Source: an uncultured Verrucomicrobiota bacterium
Lineage (GTDB): Bacteria > Verrucomicrobiota > Kiritimatiellia > RFP12 > UBA1067
Direction of reading: 5' to 3'
NCBI GenBank assembly: GCA_946631535.1
Contig: CAMPAF010000157.1
Span: 1 to 7,169, forward strand
DNA length: 7,169 nucleotides
The translations under genes were made by a program, and so were the position numbers. Below are positions 1 to 5,586 of this stretch, in pieces; the stretch's first letter is position 1; every line of letters starts with the position of its first letter. A model generated the notes under the pieces. That model was not told the origin of the DNA. It saw nothing but the letters and a program-made list of their open reading frames with translations, and searched no databases.

Positions 1-61
1 CCGCTTCCCCGAAGCTTGCCGCCCCGGCTTGGCGAATGCCTCCCCGAAGCGGTTTGAAGTA
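1..61. repeat. Short dyad/direct-repeat cluster at left edge
   Basis: No gene is seen here. The nonamer CCCCGAAGC occurs twice (7-15 and 42-50). CCGCTTC at 1-7 is the inverse complement of GAAGCGG at 46-52, and GCTTC-CCC-GAAGC at 3-15 forms a small hairpin by itself. The stretch may be the end of a structured repeat or terminator belonging to sequence outside the window. It is cut by the window edge, so its extent cannot be judged. Confidence 0.35.
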
Positions 62-245
62 TACCAAAATCCCCGCCGTTGGGATAGAGGGAATGTGGAA
101 GTGTGGCCAATCTCAATGTTGCCAGTTTTCAATTGGGGGAGCGGCGGGAACGCGCCGCCTGGAAGGCGGCTTTCCCAGTTAGCGGCCGCGCGGCAGCGCG
201 GCCCTCCCCACGCGGCTCGCCGAGGACGGCTCGCCCCACCGCCGC
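62..245. repeat. Structured intergenic repeat, copy 1 (direct repeat)
   Basis: This copy matches 1798-1976 in the same orientation. From TTTTCAATTGGGG (126) to ACCGCCGC (245) the two copies differ at only two places: GA versus C just after the G run, and AGTTAGCGG versus AGTTAACGG. The outer part (62-125) is recognisably related (both begin TACCAAAATCCC and contain GCCGTTGGG) but has diverged and differs in length. The core folds into GC-rich hairpins, continued by further hairpins to 317. It lies just downstream of the minus-strand ATPase stop codon. It has no transposase and no clear terminal inverted repeats, so it resembles a REP-like or otherwise non-autonomous intergenic element. Open reading frames across it look like products of the repeat, not genes. 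Confidence 0.85.
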
Positions 246-317
246 CAAGATGGCGGCTCTCCATGCGGTCGCGCGGGAGCGCGACCCTCCCGAGGCGGCG
301 CCCGCGACGGAGCGCGG
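154..317. repeat. Array of six regularly spaced GC-rich hairpins
   Basis: Six dyads follow each other about 25-33 bases centre to centre. They are GCCGCC/GGCGGC with loop TGGAA (154-170); GGCCGCGC/GCGCGGCC with loop GGCA (184-203); GCCG/CGGC with loop AGGA (219-230); GCCGCC/GGCGGC with loop AAGAT (241-257); GGTCGCGC/GCGCGACC with loop GGGA (267-286); and CCGCG/CGCGG with loop ACGGAG (302-317). On the plus strand four of six loops contain GGA, and the linkers are pyrimidine-rich with CTCC, TCCC or CCCC runs. The first three hairpins are shared with the copy at 1798-1976 and the last three occur only here. If transcribed from the ATPase promoter, it would be the 3' end of that mRNA. There is no U-tract, so a plain intrinsic terminator is not supported. 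Confidence 0.75.
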
Positions 318-337
318 CCATCCCCCTCTGTATAGAC

Positions 338-1624
338 TCAAGGTTTCAGGCACCCGATCGGGCAAATCAACGTTCCATCGGGTTCCTCATACGCATAATC
401 GCCTTCGGCGACGACTATCATTCGAAACGCAGGCTCCCGCATCTTCTTCGTATCGATCTCGTTCGCGAGGCGACTCAGCTTCTTTCTTCCATCGTCTATG
501 AGCATCTCGCCGCCAATCTTCACTTCGATGAGGCCATAGCTCCCGTCTCTCAAATGCATCACCGCGTCGCACTCCAGACCGCTCTTGTCGCGGTAATGGC
601 TTACCTTGCCGTCGTTCGCAGCAGCGTAAGTCCGCAAGTCCCTGACGACAAGTGTCTCGAAGAAAAGGCCGAATGTCTTCAGGTCGTCCATCAGGTTGCT
701 GGGGCCAAGTCCAAGTGCCGCTGTCGCGATGGACGGATCCGTGAAATATCGCGTATCGGTCGTTCGAACCGGCGTTTTGCAACGGAGGTTCGGACACCAC
801 GCGGGCATGTCCTCGACCACGAATATCTTCTTGAGCGCCCCCACGTACGAATAGACCGTATTCTCATGAACGCCTCCATGCGGCGCGTTCGGCGCAAGAT
901 CGGCCCTGATCGCCGCAACAGACGACTGCGTACCTTGCAGACGTGCGAGGGATTTCATTATGCGCAGCGCAAGGTCGGGATCGCGCAACACCTCATCGAC
1001 CCTTGAAATATCATGATTGACAATGGCGTCAACATAGTCAAAAGCCTGGCGCAGAGCGGCCCTTCCGCTCCTGTTGGTCGCTTTCGGCCATCCGCCACGG
1101 CATGTAAGATAGGCAATTTCCTCAAGCGTATGCTGTTTCGCGTCCCCCAAAGACCTCTTGCCGGCAAACAAATCGGCGAAAGAAACACTTCCTGATGATT
1201 CCAGGCTTTCAAACAGTGACATGGGACGCATTCTTATCCACGCGAAACGCCCAGTCCCTGAATGGTGAATCTTCTTTTTCGCCTCGTCATCCAACGGAAC
1301 GGCGCTTCCTGTAAGGATATACTTGCCGTCCTCGTCTGAGTGATCTACATCAAATCGAATCGTATCCCAAAGCTCTGGCGCAATTTGCCATTCATCAATC
1401 AAACGCGGGGTCGCTCCCGCAAGCAGGCGTTGCGGATTCGTCTGCGCCGTCACGAGATACTGTTCACGACGCTTAGGCTCATTCATGTAAATGACGCTCT
1501 TGGCTATTTGCTCCGCAGTGGTGGTTTTCCCACACCATTTTGCGCCTTCTATCAATACTGCGCCTTTTGCGTCCAATGCGTCACGAACGAGTGCGTCTAA
1601 TATCCTATTTTTGTAGATTTTCAT
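338..1624 (-). CDS. AAA ATPase with DUF4143 C-terminal domain
   Basis: The product is a 428-residue cytoplasmic P-loop ATPase of the AAA_14/DUF4143 type; the cellular role of the family is not established. Visible motifs are Walker A GAKWCGKT (27-34), Walker B LIDE (75-78), a sensor-like ILTGSA (103-108) and the family stretch GTGRFAWIRMRPMSLFES (123-140). The C-terminal part carries a PD-(D/E)XK-like pattern: YRDKSGLECDAV with D353, then IEVK with E367 and K369, as is common at the end of DUF4143 proteins. The open frame runs upstream to 1750, but that extension only translates a 23-bp tandem repeat and the promoter. ATG 1624 starts directly at the conserved MKIYKNRI N-terminus. No Shine-Dalgarno is present, and the -10 box ends 7 bases before the ATG, which implies a leaderless mRNA. 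Sampled lines are 50-57% G+C against 65% or more in rsmI, suggesting acquisition from elsewhere. The gene appears complete, ending in TGA. It is not part of the neighbouring operon. Confidence 0.9.
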   Translation of the reverse strand: MKIYKNRILDALVRDALDAKGAVLIEGAKWCGKTTTAEQIAKSVIYMNEPKRREQYLVTAQTNPQRLLAGATPRLIDEWQIAPELWDTIRFDVDHSDEDGKYILTGSAVPLDDEAKKKIHHSGTGRFAWIRMRPMSLFESLESSGSVSFADLFAGKRSLGDAKQHTLEEIAYLTCRGGWPKATNRSGRAALRQAFDYVDAIVNHDISRVDEVLRDPDLALRIMKSLARLQGTQSSVAAIRADLAPNAPHGGVHENTVYSYVGALKKIFVVEDMPAWCPNLRCKTPVRTTDTRYFTDPSIATAALGLGPSNLMDDLKTFGLFFETLVVRDLRTYAAANDGKVSHYRDKSGLECDAVMHLRDGSYGLIEVKIGGEMLIDDGRKKLSRLANEIDTKKMREPAFRMIVVAEGDYAYEEPDGTLICPIGCLKP

Positions 1625-1631
1625 GCTCAAT

Positions 1632-1660
1632 ATATTACCAAACCGTTGATAGCCCGTCAA
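1632..1660 (-). promoter_or_regulatory. Sigma70-type promoter of the ATPase gene
   Basis: On the minus strand the -35 box is TTGACG (1660-1655) and the -10 box is TAATAT (1637-1632), with a spacer of exactly 17 bases. The predicted transcription start is at 1625 or 1624, at the first base of the ATG or one base before it, giving a leaderless transcript. The operon promoter at 6859-6887 has the same -35 box and spacing, which supports both calls. The 23-bp tandem repeat starts five bases upstream of the -35 box. Confidence 0.75.
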
Positions 1661-1665
1661 TAACA

Positions 1666-1750
1666 TTGTGGAACTTGGCGCTTTTTTGTTGTGGCACTTG
1701 GCGAGTTTTTGTTGTGGCACTTGGCGAGTTTTCGTTGTGGAGCTTGGCAA
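1666..1750. repeat. 23-bp tandem repeat, about 3.7 units
   Basis: The units start at 1666, 1689, 1712 and 1735 (last one partial, ending about 1750). On the plus strand each reads TTGTGGCACTTGGCGAG followed by a T-rich TTTTTG or TTTTCG end. Units 2 and 3 differ by one base; unit 1 has AAC for CAC and GCGCT for GCGAG; unit 4 has AGC for CAC. There are no spacers between units, so it is not a CRISPR array. It lies immediately upstream of the ATPase -35 box, from roughly -41 to -126 relative to the predicted start. That suits a multi-site operator or an A-tract-containing upstream activating region. Because 23 is not a multiple of three, translated readings change frame with each unit. Confidence 0.9.
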
Positions 1751-1797
1751 TAAACGTCACAAAGAGGATGTCGCGGCTTGGTGGCCGTTGACGCTCC
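1751..1797. other. Spacer between tandem repeat and repeat copy 2
   Basis: This is a short non-coding stretch. No promoter, RNA gene or reading frame could be supported in it. Confidence 0.5.
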
Positions 1798-1976
1798 TAC
1801 CAAAATCCCAGCCGTTGGGGGTAGCGGGAAGTGTTGCCAATGTGGAAGTGTTGCCGGTTTTCAATTGGGGCGCGGCGGGAACGCGCCGCCTGGAAGGCGG
1901 CTTTCCCAGTTAACGGCCGCGCGGCAGCGCGGCCCTCCCCACGCGGCTCGCCGAGGACGGCTCGCCCCACCGCCGC
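1798..1976. repeat. Structured intergenic repeat, copy 2 (direct repeat)
   Basis: This is the second copy of the element at 62-245, in the same orientation and nearly identical over 1858-1976. It holds the same first three hairpins: GCCGCC/GGCGGC (1885-1901), GGCCGCGC/GCGCGGCC (1915-1934) and GCCG/CGGC (1950-1961). Its outer part contains an internal duplication absent from copy 1: GGAAGTGTTGCC at 1827-1838 and again at 1844-1855. The copy stops at ACCGCCGC (1976) and lacks hairpins 4-6 of the left copy. It ends 43 bases beyond the rsmI stop, so it forms the presumed 3' region of the six-gene operon. Confidence 0.85.
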
Positions 1977-2019
1977 AGATCATGCCGCAGCAGCCCACGC
2001 CCGCGCAACCCGCGAACTG

Positions 2020-2706
2020 CTAGGACCGTCGGAACTTCGGGTTGTTGCCGGCGATGACAAATGCCACCTCGCCCTTCACGTTCGCGTCCTTGAACTTGGC
2101 CGCAAGGTCGGAGAGGTAGCCGCGCTCCACGCGCTCGTGCATCTTCGTGAGCTCGATGCAGACCGCCGCCTCGCGGTCGCCCAGCGTCTCGTAGGCGGCC
2201 TGGAGCGTCGCGCCGATGCGGAACGGGCTCTCGTAGCCGATGAGCGTGTGCTCCTTGTCTGCATCTTCAGCGAACCAGTTGCGGAGCGCGCCCGGCCCGC
2301 GCGGCGGGAAGCCGCGAAAGGTGAACGAGCTGGTGGAGAGTCCGCTCATGATCAGCGCAACGTTCACCGCGCTCGCGCCGGGGATCACCTCGAACGGCAC
2401 GTTCTCCTGCGCGCACTTGCGGACAAGCCTGTAGCCGGGATCGGAGATCGCGGGATAGCCGCCGTCGGAGGCAAGCACGACCTCGCGTCCGGCGCGCACC
2501 GCCGCGACCACGGTCTCGGCCACGCGCTCCTCGTTGCCCTGCCGGTAGCTTATCATCTCCGGACGCGGGATGCCGAGGTGCGCGAGCAGCTGCCACGTGC
2601 GGCGCGTGTCCTCGCACGCGATCAGCGAGGCGTTGCGGAACGCCTCCGCCGCGCGCGGACTCAGGTCTCCCAGGTTTCCGATCGGCGTCGCCACCACATG
2701 CAGCAT
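2020..2706 (-). CDS. rsmI: 16S rRNA (cytidine-2'-O)-methyltransferase RsmI
   Basis: RsmI uses SAM to 2'-O-methylate C1402 of 16S rRNA in the decoding centre. The 228-residue product shows the family signatures in order: VATPIGNLGDLS (5-16), CEDTR (31-35), NE (58-59), DGGYPAISDPG (81-91, where most members have DAGxPxISDPG), IPGASA (108-113), YESPFRI (158-164), ELTKMHE (185-191) and KGEVAFVIAG (211-220). It ends eight residues after the last motif. It therefore lacks the small C-terminal extension of longer members (about 286 residues in E. coli), which is a variation known in the family. ATG 2706 fits the usual N-terminus. An in-frame GTG at 2715 would overlap the mgtC-like stop as GTGA and has AAGGAG (2732-2727) 11 bases upstream, so it is a real alternative that adds three residues. 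The frame further upstream lies inside the mgtC-like gene. It is the last gene of the operon. Confidence 0.92.
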   Translation of the reverse strand: MLHVVATPIGNLGDLSPRAAEAFRNASLIACEDTRRTWQLLAHLGIPRPEMISYRQGNEERVAETVVAAVRAGREVVLASDGGYPAISDPGYRLVRKCAQENVPFEVIPGASAVNVALIMSGLSTSSFTFRGFPPRGPGALRNWFAEDADKEHTLIGYESPFRIGATLQAAYETLGDREAAVCIELTKMHERVERGYLSDLAAKFKDANVKGEVAFVIAGNNPKFRRS

Positions 2707-2711
2707 TGCGC

Positions 2712-3167
2712 TCACGACGGATTCTTCTCCTTCCGGCGGCGGAAGTGGATGAGGCCGAACAGCTCCAGTCCGATGAGAGACAGCACCGTGGCCGAGACCG
2801 CGATCACGTACAATCCGCCGGCGGAGGCCATGCCGATGCCCGCCGCCACCCACATGCCGGCCGCGGTGGTGAGGCCGTGGATGGCGTGCTTCTGCACGAT
2901 GATCGTGCCGGCGCCGAGGAAGCCGATGCCGCTCACGATCTGCGCCGCAACGCGCGACGCGTCGGCGGCATGCGTCCCCGCCACGGCGGGATCCATGAAC
3001 CCGTACTGCGAGACAATCATCAGGAGCGCGCTGCCGAGCGCCACGAGGAAGTGCGTGCGCGTGCCGGCCGTCTTCGCGCGGTACTCGCGTTCCGCGCCGA
3101 TCAGCGCGCCAAGCGCGCCTGCGAGGACGAGCCGTCCCACGAGCTCAAGCGTCAATCGGAGATCCAT
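2712..3167 (-). CDS. MgtC/SapB/YhiD-family membrane protein
   Basis: This 151-residue inner-membrane protein belongs to the MgtC/SapB family. Some members support growth in low magnesium or virulence by modulating the F-type ATP synthase, but the function of most short members is unknown. Visible signatures are GALIGAEREYR (20-30), GTRTHFLVALGSALLM (35-50), RVAAQIVSGIGFLGAGTII (72-90) and GLTTAAGMWVAAGIGMASAGG (98-118), with about five hydrophobic segments and a basic tail HFRRRKEK (141-148). It lacks the cytosolic ACT-like C-terminal domain of Salmonella MgtC (about 230 residues), so it is closer to short SapB/YhiD-like forms. ATG 3167 is preceded by a strong AGGAGG eight bases upstream. It follows the DUF1080 gene by 23 bases and is followed by rsmI after 5. 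No magnesium-sensing leader is visible in that gap. Confidence 0.9.
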   Translation of the reverse strand: MDLRLTLELVGRLVLAGALGALIGAEREYRAKTAGTRTHFLVALGSALLMIVSQYGFMDPAVAGTHAADASRVAAQIVSGIGFLGAGTIIVQKHAIHGLTTAAGMWVAAGIGMASAGGLYVIAVSATVLSLIGLELFGLIHFRRRKEKNPS

Positions 3168-3175
3168 GCCTCAAG

Positions 3176-3181
3176 CCTCCT
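3176..3181 (-). promoter_or_regulatory. Strong Shine-Dalgarno of the mgtC-like gene
   Basis: AGGAGG on the minus strand, eight bases before ATG 3167, between the DUF1080 stop and the mgtC-like start. It is the strongest ribosome binding site in the window and fixes this start. Confidence 0.85.
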
Positions 3182-3190
3182 GCCGCGCGG

Positions 3191-3976
3191 CTACTTGCCG
3201 AGCGGCTCCAGCACGATGCGACGGAACTCGCAGCCATACCCTTCGCTCTGGATCTGGATGCGGCCCTCCGTAGGCGAAAGCCCCGTGAGGCGCAGGAGCG
3301 GCACGCCGTTCAGGATGTGCGCCGCCGTGTCGCCGCGGCACTCCAGCACGGCGGTGTTCCACTCGCCGTAAGGGCGCTCCGGAGGCGTGGTCTTCTCGTC
3401 GGCGGCGTTTCGCCACTCCGGACGGTCGACGCAGCTGTTCACGCGGCCGCCGTTCTTGAGGGACAGGCGTTCGCCGCCCGGCGTCCACCGGCGCGTCTTC
3501 GGATTGTCGACCTCGGCGGTCGCCATGTAGTCGGGGCCCGCCTTGCCGCCGTCAGACACGACCACGATCAGGTCGGCCGTCTTGCCGATTATGAGGTTGT
3601 ACTCGAACGACTTCATCCAGATGCCGTGCCAGGCGCCGTCCTCGCCGTGCGAATGGTAGAGGATGCCGCTGTCCGGCGCCTTGTTGCCGGGCGCGTCCGA
3701 CGCCCCTTCCGTGAAGCGGTACTCCACCGTCAGCCGGTAGTCGCGCCACTCCTTCTCGGTGGTGATGCAGCCGAGCTCCGACCCCGAGATGCGCAGCACG
3801 CCGTTCGTCACCGTGAACACGCCGCGAGGATCGCTGCGGCCGCGTCCCTTCAGGAACACGTACCAGTTGGAGAGGTCCTTGCCGTTGAAGAGCTCGATAC
3901 GCTCTGTCGGGGTCTCTGCGGCGATGACGGACATGCCCAGGCATGCCGCGAGGATTCTTGCTGTGATCTTCTTCAT
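3191..3976 (-). CDS. Exported DUF1080 (3-keto-disaccharide hydrolase-like) protein
   Basis: This 261-residue protein has a concanavalin-A-like DUF1080 fold, a family renamed after 3-keto-disaccharide hydrolases and abundant in Planctomycetes/Verrucomicrobia-type bacteria. The substrate here is unknown. Residues 1-20 form a signal peptide with the likely cut after VIA or VIAA. A lipobox-like LAAC occurs at 9-12 but lies early, behind a very short hydrophobic run. Family signatures are IELFNGKDLSNW (27-38), DSGILYH (102-108), GIWMKSFEYNLIIG (118-131), GEWNTAVLECRGDTAAHILNG (204-224) and GRIQIQSEGYGCEFRRIVLEPL (238-259). The ATG overlaps the lnt stop as ATGA. AAAGGA (3988-3983) lies a few bases upstream, inside the end of lnt, indicating translational coupling. 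It is followed by the mgtC-like gene. Confidence 0.88.
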   Translation of the reverse strand: MKKITARILAACLGMSVIAAETPTERIELFNGKDLSNWYVFLKGRGRSDPRGVFTVTNGVLRISGSELGCITTEKEWRDYRLTVEYRFTEGASDAPGNKAPDSGILYHSHGEDGAWHGIWMKSFEYNLIIGKTADLIVVVSDGGKAGPDYMATAEVDNPKTRRWTPGGERLSLKNGGRVNSCVDRPEWRNAADEKTTPPERPYGEWNTAVLECRGDTAAHILNGVPLLRLTGLSPTEGRIQIQSEGYGCEFRRIVLEPLGK

Positions 3977-5586
3977 GGTATTTCCTTTCTTTGGATGACG
4001 AAAACGAACGGTAGAGCGATGACGAAGAGCGCCAGAAGCGGCCAGTCGCCGACGCGCGAGTATGGAGTCAAGACAGGCGACGCGGACACCTGCACCGTCT
4101 CCACCATCGTGCCCGGCGCGTCGACGAGCGTATTGCCGTCGCCGTCCGAGAGCCAGCGCGCGCGCCCCGTGCCGTCGATGACGCCGGTCACGCCGGAGTT
4201 GCCCACGCGGATGACCGGCAGGCCGGTCTCAATGGCCCGCAGCACGGCCTGCGACGCATGCTGCACGGCCTCGTTGGAGAGCGAGAACCAGCTGTCGTTG
4301 GTTATGAGTACGATCGCCTGCGCCCCCAGGCGCGCGGCGGCGCGAGAGAGGGTCGGATCGGTGTCCTCGTAGCAGATGATCGGGGCAAGGGAAAAATCTT
4401 TCAGCCTGAAGACCTTGGCCTCTCCCGGCCAGAGCGACACGCCGATGGGCGAGAGCTTCTGCAGGGCGGGAATCCACTTGTCGAACGGGATGTACTCGCC
4501 GAACGGAACAAGGTGCTGCTTGGCGTAGAGCTGCACGGCGTTCGTGCCGGAGTAGAGCGCGGCGGCGTTGTGGTAGCGGCCATCCTCCACCCAGTCGCCT
4601 CCGGCGAGCAAGGCGGCGCCGCCTAGCATCTCCGAGAAATGTGCCGCGGCGAGACGCGCCCTCTCGCCATCGACCCGTCCGAACTCGGACATGCCGCTCT
4701 CGCCCCACACGACGAGGTCGGGACGCGCGACGGCGGCCACTTCAAGAAGCTGCCCGTATGCCTCGTACGGATTCACGCGCTGGCGGCCCGCTGAAAATAT
4801 GCACGGCGCGTTCCGCTGGACAAGCGCCACGCGCAAGAGCCGAGAGCTGGAAGTCGAGAGCTGAGAGCTGCCTGGCTGAGACAGCCAGAACGCAAGCAGT
4901 ATCGCCGCCAGCGGCACAGCCGTCTCCGCACTGCGGATCAATTGCCTTCTCCACTTTCCGCCATTCCCGGTCCCGGCGGTCCCGGCTGTCCCGGTGGTCC
5001 CGGCCCCACTGGCGCTCCCGGCCATCCCCGCTATCACCCTGCAGGCGAGCGTGGCGAACACTCCGTTCAGCAGCACCACGAGCGCGCTCACCAGATAGGC
5101 GCCACCCAGCCGCGCAGGCGTCGCCAGCGACGGCACCTGCCCCACGGCCGTGCCGAGGAAGTTCCAAGCGAAGCCTGTGAAGAGGGTCGCCCTCATCCAT
5201 TCGCATCCGGCCCAGAGGACCGGTTCCGCCAGGATGCCCCAACGTCCCCAGCGCCGCCACACGCGCGCCGCCATCCAGCCGTAAAGCGCGAAGTAGCCCG
5301 CGCACGCCGTCGCAAGCCCAGCCCATCCCAGCACCACGAGCGGCCACGGACCGTTGTTCTTGATAATCGCCGGCATCCACGAGAGCGTGCCGAACCAGAA
5401 CAGGAACCCGCCGGCGAACCACAGTAGCGCCGAACGCTTCGGCGAGCAAAGGCGCGCCACGACCAGAAGAGGCACGAGGGCGAAGGCGACGTTCGCCGTC
5501 TCGCCAAGCGGCGGGAACGCCGCCCACAGCAGCAAGGCGCTCAACGCCGGCGGCAGGAATATGGCTACCTTCTTCATTGCCGTCAT
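3973..5586 (-). CDS. lnt: Apolipoprotein N-acyltransferase Lnt
   Basis: Lnt transfers the third acyl chain from a phospholipid to the N-terminal cysteine of lipoproteins at the periplasmic face of the inner membrane. The 537-residue product (512 in E. coli) has an N-terminal multi-helix membrane part (about 1-185), another helix near 223-235, a nitrilase domain (about 250-490) and a final helix (515-531). The catalytic triad is present: E296 in VVWGESG, K356 in YAKQHLVPFGEY and C406 in IICYED; E364 in the FGEY motif is also kept. NDSWF, RAIETGLPVIR and GVTGVID follow as expected. ATG 5586 (MTAMKKVAIF) is chosen because it overlaps the transporter stop as ATGA and has AAGGA nine bases upstream; ATG 5577 is an alternative. 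The linker at 190-210 is a Gly/Ala/Thr-rich run encoded by a degenerate 9-bp repeat, and a second serine-rich stretch (about 237-248) precedes the nitrilase domain. Confidence 0.95.
   Translation of the reverse strand: MTAMKKVAIFLPPALSALLLWAAFPPLGETANVAFALVPLLVVARLCSPKRSALLWFAGGFLFWFGTLSWMPAIIKNNGPWPLVVLGWAGLATACAGYFALYGWMAARVWRRWGRWGILAEPVLWAGCEWMRATLFTGFAWNFLGTAVGQVPSLATPARLGGAYLVSALVVLLNGVFATLACRVIAGMAGSASGAGTTGTAGTAGTGNGGKWRRQLIRSAETAVPLAAILLAFWLSQPGSSQLSTSSSRLLRVALVQRNAPCIFSAGRQRVNPYEAYGQLLEVAAVARPDLVVWGESGMSEFGRVDGERARLAAAHFSEMLGGAALLAGGDWVEDGRYHNAAALYSGTNAVQLYAKQHLVPFGEYIPFDKWIPALQKLSPIGVSLWPGEAKVFRLKDFSLAPIICYEDTDPTLSRAAARLGAQAIVLITNDSWFSLSNEAVQHASQAVLRAIETGLPVIRVGNSGVTGVIDGTGRARWLSDGDGNTLVDAPGTMVETVQVSASPVLTPYSRVGDWPLLALFVIALPFVFVIQRKEIP
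4966..5025. repeat. Degenerate 9-bp tandem repeat inside lnt
   Basis: On the plus strand, units such as CCCGGCGGT, CCCGGCTGT and CCCGGTGGT follow in register from 4972, with degraded units to 5025. They encode the Gly/Ala/Thr-rich linker of Lnt between its membrane part and the last helix before the nitrilase domain. Nine is a multiple of three, so changes in repeat number keep the reading frame. Read on the opposite strand, the same bases give a collagen-like Gly-Pro pattern, which is a by-product. Confidence 0.8.

Noticed and set aside
1..61. Integron attC-like site at the left edge
   Set aside because: There are dyads, but no GTTRRRY/RYYYAAC core pair can be found, and no integrase is in the window.
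129..365. 78-residue minus-strand frame across the hairpin array
   Set aside because: Its composition is dictated by the GC-rich hairpins, and it runs into the end of the ATPase gene. No ribosome site or family resemblance.
29..1006. Plus-strand open frames over the repeat and the ATPase
   Set aside because: They are arginine/proline-rich shadows of the repeat and of the well-supported minus-strand ATPase.
1625..1750. N-terminal extension of the ATPase frame by 42 residues
   Set aside because: It translates the 23-bp tandem repeat and the promoter. The family N-terminus starts at ATG 1624 and no ribosome site precedes the farther start.
1666..1750. Possible CRISPR array
   Set aside because: Units abut directly with no variable spacers, and no cas genes are present.
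62..1976. Insertion sequence or composite transposon
   Set aside because: No transposase-like protein, terminal inverted repeats or target-site duplication could be found; only direct repeats are seen.
2707..2853. Upstream extension of rsmI to 2853
   Set aside because: That stretch is the 3' end of the mgtC-like gene in another frame, and RsmI proteins start directly before VATPIGN.
3168..3190. Magnesium-responsive leader for the mgtC-like gene
   Set aside because: Only 23 bases separate it from the upstream gene, and they hold a plain Shine-Dalgarno.
1831..3273. Long 480-residue plus-strand frame
   Set aside because: It is antisense to rsmI and the mgtC-like gene, both with clear family motifs. 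Long open frames are expected opposite high-G+C genes.
4942..5427. Collagen-like Gly-Pro frame on the plus strand
   Set aside because: It is the antisense reading of the 9-bp repeat inside lnt; the Lnt frame holds a complete catalytic triad.
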